Shown one piece after another: positions 58,089 to 64,000 of a stretch of DNA of 64,000 nt. A program made the position numbers and the translations under genes. The notes below the pieces were generated by a model, which worked only from the letters and a program-made list of their open reading frames with translations, made no database searches and was not told the DNA's origin. Positions within the stretch are counted from its first letter, which is position 1; each line of letters begins with the position of its first letter. Source of the stretch: Litorivivens sp041625495 (GTDB taxonomy: Bacteria; Pseudomonadota; Gammaproteobacteria; Pseudomonadales; Spongiibacteraceae); NCBI RefSeq assembly GCF_041625495.1, contig NZ_JBFJTH010000001.1, positions 1 through 64,000 on the forward strand, read 5' to 3'.

Positions 58089-59932
58089 CGGCGCCAGGTC
58101 TCGTCGATTATCAGGGAGGGTTGCCAGTCGGTATTGTCGCTACGGGCCGCTTCGAGTTCTGCCTGTCGGTCGGTATCAATCCAGAACAGGCCGCCGTTGC
58201 TGCCCATGGTATCGAATACGCTGTTACTGGTACGGGTGGCAATAAATGGCGGCAATTGCAGCCAGCGCCAGTAGGCCTCCCGCGTATAGGGGACCTTGAA
58301 GGTGGGGATGAATGAGCCCTGCTCGTGAATCATTTCCTGCAGTTCGTGTGCCAGCGCTACACGCGCATCCTTTTGCTGTGCTTTGCGGTAGGCCTCAATT
58401 TTTTCGTCGAGCTCGGGGTTGTCGGTATTGGTCACATTATTGGTTTGCGGTTTATGTGCATTCACTGAGTGATAAAACTCCCAGAATGCCGGGGATAAGC
58501 CACCTCCCGACCAGCCCATCCAGGCAATCTGATGTTTCTTCTCGAGTATCTGTTTGAAAGCTGTTGACGCATCCAGTAGTTGCAGCTGGAAATCAATACC
58601 GGCCTTTAATGCTTCACGCTGAATGATTACCAAGCGGTCGTTGTGGCCACTGTTGTAGTAGGTGATACGCAAACTTAATGGCTGTCCATTTTTGATGCGT
58701 ATGCCGCGATTATCGCGCTCTTGCCAGCCTGCTTCATCCAGCAAGGCGTTGGCTTTTGCCAGATCAAAAGGGCGGGCCTGAACCGCGGGGTTGGTGTAGT
58801 CCCCATAGCCTTCATATTGAGAGTTCAGTCGTTCATAGTCGCCGCGCAGAACCGTGTCGATCACCCTCTGTACATTGGTAGCGTGCGCGATCGCGTAGCG
58901 CACGTTGCGATCGGCGAGAACCGGGTCGTCTTCGTTCAGATACATGCCGGAAGAGGGCTGGGGTACGTCGTTGTAGAATTTGATTTTACCGACCCACCCT
59001 TTGTCGTAGATATCACCCTGGGCCTTTTTGTGCCAGAAACGTGGCATCACTAGAGGGAAGGTGTCCAGATCACCCTTCGCGAAATACTGGTATGCCATAT
59101 TGATATCGCGGATTACCTTAACTCGCACATGATCCGGGTTGTAACGGTATTTTAAATAACGTTTATCGTCGCCCCACCAGTCTGGCTTGCGATCAAATTC
59201 GATATATTTACCCTTGCGCATATGGGCGATCTGGTAGGGGCCGGTATTGGGCTCAATCTTCCAGTTGTAGTTGCGCACCCAATTTTCGTCGAGTTGGTGG
59301 AAGTGCGCAGGGGTGGGGCGCAGACCATACTCGTACAGGAGTTCATCTTTGGGTTTTGGGACGGCACCGGTCACTGCGATGGTGTAGTCGTCGTATTTTT
59401 GGATATCCACGATCACGTTGCTGTAGTGATTGGTATACCACGGCGCGACGATATGCTCAGAGCGCATAAACTCAATCGTGTAGAGGTAGTCATCAGCGGT
59501 CACAGGCTCCCCGTCCGACCAGCGCGCATCGGGGTCAAGCTTGTAGTAAACGGTTTTGCCGTCTTTGTCGAAGGCCCAGTGCGTTGCCAGCATGGGGATG
59601 GGATTCAACGTGTTGGGATGAATATCCACCAGTGGCAAAGCGTTGGCGCGCAAATAACCAGCAAAACTGCCGTTGGCATCAGGGCCGACAAGGCGCAAGG
59701 TTAGTGGAAAGGTGGTGATAAAAGTGCGAAACCTACCGCCGCGTTTTGCATTGGGCGACGCAAATATCGGGTCCTCCAGATTAGTCTCCCACACGATATC
59801 TGCCGGCAGGGATGGCGGCGCTGCGTAACAAGAACTCACCCATAGCCAGCTGAGAAGGCAGCCAAGCGCGGCCTTTACGGCGATGATGCGCGCGTTTGCG
59901 CTCTTAGTCCGGCCGCTAGCGGTGTTAATCAT
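58085..59932 (-). CDS. yejA: Peptide ABC transporter substrate-binding protein (YejA-like)
   Basis: A 615-residue family 5 extracellular solute-binding protein. The precursor has a long signal peptide (AALGCLLSWLWVSSCYAA) and then the YejA-like NAKRGGRFRTF, LATHWAFDKDGKTVYYKL, DARWSDGEPVTADDY and QYEGYGDYTN. YejA-type proteins bind peptides, including microcin C-like compounds in E. coli. The start at 59932 overlaps the upstream permease gene by 8 bp; an in-frame start at 59980 would lie deeper in that gene. Confidence 0.88.
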   Translation of the reverse strand: MINTASGRTKSANARIIAVKAALGCLLSWLWVSSCYAAPPSLPADIVWETNLEDPIFASPNAKRGGRFRTFITTFPLTLRLVGPDANGSFAGYLRANALPLVDIHPNTLNPIPMLATHWAFDKDGKTVYYKLDPDARWSDGEPVTADDYLYTIEFMRSEHIVAPWYTNHYSNVIVDIQKYDDYTIAVTGAVPKPKDELLYEYGLRPTPAHFHQLDENWVRNYNWKIEPNTGPYQIAHMRKGKYIEFDRKPDWWGDDKRYLKYRYNPDHVRVKVIRDINMAYQYFAKGDLDTFPLVMPRFWHKKAQGDIYDKGWVGKIKFYNDVPQPSSGMYLNEDDPVLADRNVRYAIAHATNVQRVIDTVLRGDYERLNSQYEGYGDYTNPAVQARPFDLAKANALLDEAGWQERDNRGIRIKNGQPLSLRITYYNSGHNDRLVIIQREALKAGIDFQLQLLDASTAFKQILEKKHQIAWMGWSGGGLSPAFWEFYHSVNAHKPQTNNVTNTDNPELDEKIEAYRKAQQKDARVALAHELQEMIHEQGSFIPTFKVPYTREAYWRWLQLPPFIATRTSNSVFDTMGSNGGLFWIDTDRQAELEAARSDNTDWQPSLIIDETWRR

Positions 59933-60968
59933 AGTAACTGAACTTCCGGGGATCGAAGGCTTCGCGGATAGCCTCGCCAATGTAAGTAACCAGCATTAGC
60001 ACTAGCGTCATGGCGCCAACGACTGACAGTACCATCCAGAGGGCGTCGAGGTTTTCTGTGCCCTGCTTTAATAACTCACCCCAGCTGGGGGTGGGTGGCG
60101 GTAGGCCAAAGCCGAGGTAATCCAGTGCTGTCAGCGAAGTAATGCCACCAGCAACCGAGAAAGGAACGAAGGTGATCAGTGTGGATACACTGTTTGGCAG
60201 AATATGTTTAAACACGATGCGTGTGTTAGACGCGCCAATAGCGCGAGCCGCCATCACATAATCGCGGGCCGCTTCTTTGTAGGTGGCGGTGCGCATGTAC
60301 CAGGTGATGGAGGTCCAGCCAAAAAACACCATGATGGCCACCAGTGTCCAAAAGCCGGGTTGTACAATGGAAGCGACAATCATGATCACATAGAGAAAGG
60401 GTATATTGGACCATATTTCGATCAGGCGCTGGAATACGAGATCAAAGGCGCCGCCCCAGAACCCCATCATGCAACCGATACTGACGCCTACCAGATAGTT
60501 GAAAAACAAAAGAAGTAGGGAAAACAGCAGGGCGATTCGAAAACCATAAATGATTCGTGCCAGCACATCCCGGCCACTGGTATCTGTGCCCAGATAATGT
60601 GCGGTGGCCAGAGAAGGCGCGTGCGGTGGGAAATCACCCACGCTCAGGTCTGTTTCGAGAGGTCCATAGGGAATTGGCGGCATGATGACGGTTCCCTTGC
60701 CACTGCTTTCCAATTTGAGCTTCAGGTCTTTGTAGTTGGTTTCGTAGCGATACCCCAGATCAAAGGTTTCGCCTGGCAATATGCCGCCATAGGTCGGGAA
60801 ATACCACTGGCCCTCATAAATCACCAATAATGCTCGCTGATTGGCGATGAGTTCCGCGCCAAGGCTCAGTACAAACAGTGCCGCCAGAATGATGGCTGAC
60901 CAGTAGCCGCGTCGAATTTCCTTAAAGCGTTGCAGCCGTTTTCTGGCTACCGGATTGAGCTTCAGCAT
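59925..60968 (-). CDS. yejE: Peptide ABC transporter permease (YejE-like)
   Basis: A 347-residue permease with an N-terminal cytoplasmic part, one early membrane segment (about 22-42), a long periplasmic insert (GILPGETFDLGYRYETNYKD, typical of YejE), and five more segments. The EAA loop reads EAARDYVMAARAIGASNTRIVFKHILPN. The start overlaps the YejB-like stop by 1 nt (TGATG). Confidence 0.92.
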   Translation of the reverse strand: MLKLNPVARKRLQRFKEIRRGYWSAIILAALFVLSLGAELIANQRALLVIYEGQWYFPTYGGILPGETFDLGYRYETNYKDLKLKLESSGKGTVIMPPIPYGPLETDLSVGDFPPHAPSLATAHYLGTDTSGRDVLARIIYGFRIALLFSLLLLFFNYLVGVSIGCMMGFWGGAFDLVFQRLIEIWSNIPFLYVIMIVASIVQPGFWTLVAIMVFFGWTSITWYMRTATYKEAARDYVMAARAIGASNTRIVFKHILPNSVSTLITFVPFSVAGGITSLTALDYLGFGLPPPTPSWGELLKQGTENLDALWMVLSVVGAMTLVLMLVTYIGEAIREAFDPRKFSYYD

Positions 60969-61996
60969 CAGCGCGCTTCTCCGAAGCGAATCCGGGGGTC
61001 CACCAAGGCCACGATAAAGTCCGAAAGAATATTGCCAATCAAAAACAGCAGTGAGGTAATCACCAAAATACCCATCACCACAGGATAGTCGCGTTCCAGA
61101 ATTGCTTCATAACCGAGCAGACCTATGCCGTCGATATTGAATATGGTTTCAATCAGGAAAGAGCCGCTCATAAAAAATGCAATGTTGCCGCCGAAAGAGG
61201 TCGCGATTGGTATCAGGCTGTTGCGAAAGGCATGACGCCACACAGCCTGGCTGCGGGTAAGCCCCTTGGCAGAGGCGGTACGCATGTAGTCGGCAGCCTG
61301 GTTGTCCATTAACGCGTTTTTCATCATAAAGGTGGTGATGGCAAAGCTACCTGCCATGTACGCGATCAGGGGCAGGGTGCCGTGATAGAAAATATCTTTG
61401 AATTTTTCCCAGGTGCCCAGGTCTTCATAATTGTCGCTGACGAATCCGCCTAGCGGGAAGAAATCCCAGTGGGCAGAAAACAGGCTGACGAGGGCGATGC
61501 CCACCACGTAGCTTGGCAGCGCATACCCGAGAAAAACGACAGCGGAAGTCAGGTTGTCAAAGCTGGTTTGATGCCGCAGTGCTTTGGCTACCCCTAGCGG
61601 AATACAGACAATGTAGGTCAGCAGCAGGGTCGTGAGCCCATAGAAAATGGACACGGGAAAACGCTCTTTAATGATTGACCACACTGGATCCTGGTAGCGG
61701 CTGGATTCACCCAAATCAAACCGCAGCACTTTTGCTAACCAGATACCGTAGCTTTCCAGCATTGGCTTGTCGAAACCGTAGTAGGCTTCCAATTGTTTGA
61801 TTTGTTCAGCGGAGAGCGTGTTGCCGGAACGGGTGTCGCGTGCACCGGCGCTTTGCTCGCCGCTTACCAGCGAGGCGGTCATCAGGCGTTCAATTGGACC
61901 ACCAGGTACCACACGGGTTACCGCAAACACCAGTAGTGTGATGCCGATAAAGGTGGGAATGATTAGCAGAAAGCGCCGGATAAAATAGGCGGTCAT
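60968..61996 (-). CDS. yejB: Peptide ABC transporter permease (YejB-like)
   Basis: A 342-residue permease beginning MTAYFIRRFLLIIPTFIGI, with six predicted membrane segments and the EAA-type loop DYMRTASAKGLTRSQAVWRHAFRN. The ATG at 61996 has GGAG close upstream; a GTG at 62005 is an alternative. It is the first gene of the importer operon, which runs permease, permease, binding protein, ATPase, ATPase. Confidence 0.92.
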   Translation of the reverse strand: MTAYFIRRFLLIIPTFIGITLLVFAVTRVVPGGPIERLMTASLVSGEQSAGARDTRSGNTLSAEQIKQLEAYYGFDKPMLESYGIWLAKVLRFDLGESSRYQDPVWSIIKERFPVSIFYGLTTLLLTYIVCIPLGVAKALRHQTSFDNLTSAVVFLGYALPSYVVGIALVSLFSAHWDFFPLGGFVSDNYEDLGTWEKFKDIFYHGTLPLIAYMAGSFAITTFMMKNALMDNQAADYMRTASAKGLTRSQAVWRHAFRNSLIPIATSFGGNIAFFMSGSFLIETIFNIDGIGLLGYEAILERDYPVVMGILVITSLLFLIGNILSDFIVALVDPRIRFGEAR

Positions 61997-62085
61997 AAAC
62001 TCCACTCAGCGAAAAGCTCTGCGCATGTTAGCGAGGCGGTGCGACTATACAAGCCAAAAACCACACACTTACGGTTTTGTCTGCG

Positions 62086-63711
62086 TTATCGTCCAGAAAC
62101 TTGCGTTACATCGACGTACAGGTTGAGGACCTGGCCAGGCATCAGGTATTTGCCTTTGCTGATTTCATTCCATTCCAAAATATCGTTAACGCTCAGGCTG
62201 AATTTATCTGCAATCCGAGCGAGTGAATCGCCGGGGCGCACGGTATAACCGATCCAGCGGATTATGCTGCGCGAGGCGGCGCTGCGCACAGCAACTTGCT
62301 GGCCAGCAGGCTTCCACACCACCAGTTTTTTACCAGCGCGTAAGGGGTCTTTAGGAACCATGTTGTTCCAGCGCGCCAGATCATTGACGCTAACACCGTA
62401 GCGGCGGGATATGGTCCACAGGGAATCGCCCTGTTCAACGGTGTGCTGATGGGCGACGCGATCATCGGATTCGCCGCGCTTTTGTGCCGAGGCCAACCGC
62501 TGATCTGCGCTGAGCGAGTAATGTGCTGCTGCCATGCTTGCTGAGGGCAGCATCAATACCTGTCCTGCACGAATCATTGAATTATTGAGTTGGTTGGCGG
62601 CCTTGATGGTAGCAACGTCGGTATTGAAGCGGCGCGCTATCTTGATCAGGCTGTCACCCGAAACGACGCGATAACGACTCCAGTTTAAGCGCTTTTCCGG
62701 CGGAATCTGTGACAACCGTTCGGTAAATTGTTGCTGTTTATCAAGAGGAATCGCCAGGTGATGGGGGCCATTGGGGTCGGTTGCCCAGCGATTGAAGCCG
62801 GGATTCAAGCGGTAGAGCTGTTCGATAGATACTCCGGCCAGTTCCGCTGCCTGCGCAAGATCGATCTGGCCACCGGTGTCGACAACTGTAAACGCCGCTG
62901 TGTTGGGCATGGGTTCAAGGTCTATGCCTTCGTACTTGGCTCTTTTGATCAGTTGGCTCAAGCCAATCAGTTTCGGGATATAGGCTTCTGTTTCCCTGGG
63001 CAGATCGAGCGACCAGTAATCAGTTGGGCGCCCGGCGCGTTCATTTTTCGCCATTGCACGCAGTACGGTAGTTGCTCCCGAATTATAGGCAGCCATGGCC
63101 AATAACCAGTCACCGTCAAAGCGTTGATGCAATTCCAGCAGATAATCCAATGCCGCTTCCGTTGAAGCGACGACGTCGCGGCGGGCGTCATACCACCAGG
63201 TTCTGGGAAGCCCCATGTGGGTTGCGGTTATCGGTACAAATTGCCACAGGCCTGCTGCGCGGCCGTGAGAATAGGCGAAGGGATCGTAGGAGCTTTCGAT
63301 GGCCGGTAACAGGGCAAACTCCATCGGCATATTGCGCTTGCGGATGGCTTCAACAATGTAATAGAGGTAGGGGCTGGAACGCTCGGCAATAGTGCTCAGA
63401 TACGTGGGACGGTCGCGAAAGTACTCGAAATACTTCTTTGCTTTTGGGTGGGCGGCGTGCTGGGTAAGCTGATAGCCGCTGGTAACGTGGTACCAGAGGT
63501 CATTTTTGTCCTCCGTAACGACCGTGTCGGCGGTTGGCAGGCCTGGTAATTTACAGTCACCCCGGCGCAGACTGCCACGCGTGCAGGCTTTGGCTTCGGT
63601 CCCTGTTGCCAGCGATTGCCGCTTGCTGGCCTGGGTGGAGCAGGCACTTAGGGTGATACTGGAAATAGCAATAAATAATAACGGTAAGGTCTTGTTATTC
63701 AATAGGTTCAT
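62086..63711 (-). CDS. mltD: Membrane-bound lytic murein transglycosylase D
   Basis: Lipoprotein that cleaves peptidoglycan glycan strands, leaving 1,6-anhydro ends. The 541-residue precursor has the lipobox LSAC (Cys24), an SLT domain with the catalytic Glu139 in LLPAIESSYDP and GRAAGLWQFVP, AYNSGA and AYIPKL, and three LysM domains (about 346-389, 423-466 and 488-532). In E. coli mltD sits beside gloB, as here. Confidence 0.95.
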   Translation of the reverse strand: MNLLNNKTLPLLFIAISSITLSACSTQASKRQSLATGTEAKACTRGSLRRGDCKLPGLPTADTVVTEDKNDLWYHVTSGYQLTQHAAHPKAKKYFEYFRDRPTYLSTIAERSSPYLYYIVEAIRKRNMPMEFALLPAIESSYDPFAYSHGRAAGLWQFVPITATHMGLPRTWWYDARRDVVASTEAALDYLLELHQRFDGDWLLAMAAYNSGATTVLRAMAKNERAGRPTDYWSLDLPRETEAYIPKLIGLSQLIKRAKYEGIDLEPMPNTAAFTVVDTGGQIDLAQAAELAGVSIEQLYRLNPGFNRWATDPNGPHHLAIPLDKQQQFTERLSQIPPEKRLNWSRYRVVSGDSLIKIARRFNTDVATIKAANQLNNSMIRAGQVLMLPSASMAAAHYSLSADQRLASAQKRGESDDRVAHQHTVEQGDSLWTISRRYGVSVNDLARWNNMVPKDPLRAGKKLVVWKPAGQQVAVRSAASRSIIRWIGYTVRPGDSLARIADKFSLSVNDILEWNEISKGKYLMPGQVLNLYVDVTQVSGR

Positions 63712-63782
63712 CGTTTTATACCATCAGTGCGTACTGCGAGCCTGAATGGCTTGCCCAGAAAAAGTTAGGGCCAAGCATTGGG

Positions 63783-64000
63783 TTAGAAATTATCTTTCCA
63801 GCGTCGCACCTCGGCAAACACCCCGATATCGTCGCTGAGCCGGATACTAGCATATTCCTCCGCCGAATCCCTGACCGAGGGCTGATCGGCTCTCAGAAAG
63901 GGATTGGTTGCCAGTTCATCCGCAAGTTGCGAGGGAACCGTGGGCAATCCCTGTTGGCGCAGCTGTTCGACCTTCTGAATTCGCGATTGCAGCGCTGTAT
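63783..64000 (-). CDS. gloB: Hydroxyacylglutathione hydrolase (glyoxalase II), 3' part
   Basis: Only the last 71 codons are in the window; the gene runs off the right edge. Translated from the minus strand it contains LPTVPSQLADELATNPFLR and ends VFAEVRRWKDNF with TAA at 63783-63785, both typical of GloB C-terminal domains. The enzyme hydrolyses S-lactoylglutathione in methylglyoxal detoxification. The neighbour mltD supports the call. Confidence 0.9.
   Translation of the reverse strand, partial: TALQSRIQKVEQLRQQGLPTVPSQLADELATNPFLRADQPSVRDSAEEYASIRLSDDIGVFAEVRRWKDNF

Overview
The window looks like an ordinary chromosomal stretch of a free-living gammaproteobacterium, close in gene order to the Pseudomonas / Cellvibrio / Spongiibacter side of the class. 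This is inferred from synteny and protein likeness: rluC-yceF-yceD-rpmF-plsX-fabD-fabG-acpP-fabF-pabC-mltG-tmk-holB with pilZ (not tatD) directly after holB and no fabH; fadBA; tig-clpPX-lon-hupB-ppiD; dnaX-ybaB-recR-rnd-ycgL-ycgN. No insertion sequence, prophage, CRISPR array or plasmid function was seen. Coding density is high throughout.

Layout. 1-607 is the divergent rne/rluC control region: rne lies off the left edge, and a long structured leader plus a good minus-strand promoter are visible. 608-13022 holds 23S pseudouridylation, a HAD phosphatase, Maf and the lipid/ACP/folate/DNA-replication cluster ending in tatD. 13037-15211 has a lone gcvT and a compact GH84 (O-GlcNAcase-type) glycosidase. 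15432-18776 is fadBA (beta-oxidation). 18903-20219 is a divergent phosphomannose-isomerase-like cupin, followed by tRNA-Leu(UAG). 20508-28975 is the protein-quality-control block (trigger factor, ClpP, ClpX, Lon, HU-beta, PpiD), with a sigma32-type promoter in front of lon. 29018-33351 has an Sfp-type PPTase, a SerA-like dehydrogenase, DUF1285, a PHA-system protein and a DegQ-type protease with a possible sigmaE promoter. 34126-34238 is 4.5S/SRP RNA. 34330-38851 is the dnaX-ybaB-recR-rnd-ycgL-ycgN group; dnaX carries what looks like a complete programmed -1 frameshift cassette. 38869-41584 has a small membrane protein, a MoxR/VWA pair and a 36-residue single-TM protein. 41757-50084 has metH, nfuA, an aroG-mtnA pair, a small exported protein and rlmD. 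50161-52452 is a large lipoprotein hydrolase.

From 52539 to the right edge all genes are on the minus strand: LLM oxidoreductase, low-molecular-weight PTP, a lipoprotein tyrosine phosphatase, an AraC-type regulator, a five-gene Yej/Opp-type peptide importer (permease-permease-binding protein-two ATPases), MltD, and the 3' end of gloB.

No clearly new multi-gene system was found. The strongest sequence-level observations are the dnaX frameshift signal, the near-consensus promoter that would give an almost leaderless yceD-rpmF-plsX-fab transcript, stress-sigma promoters for lon and degQ, the long rne leader, and several poorly described proteins (GH84-like enzyme, ManA-like cupin, 763-residue lipoprotein, lipoprotein phosphatase).
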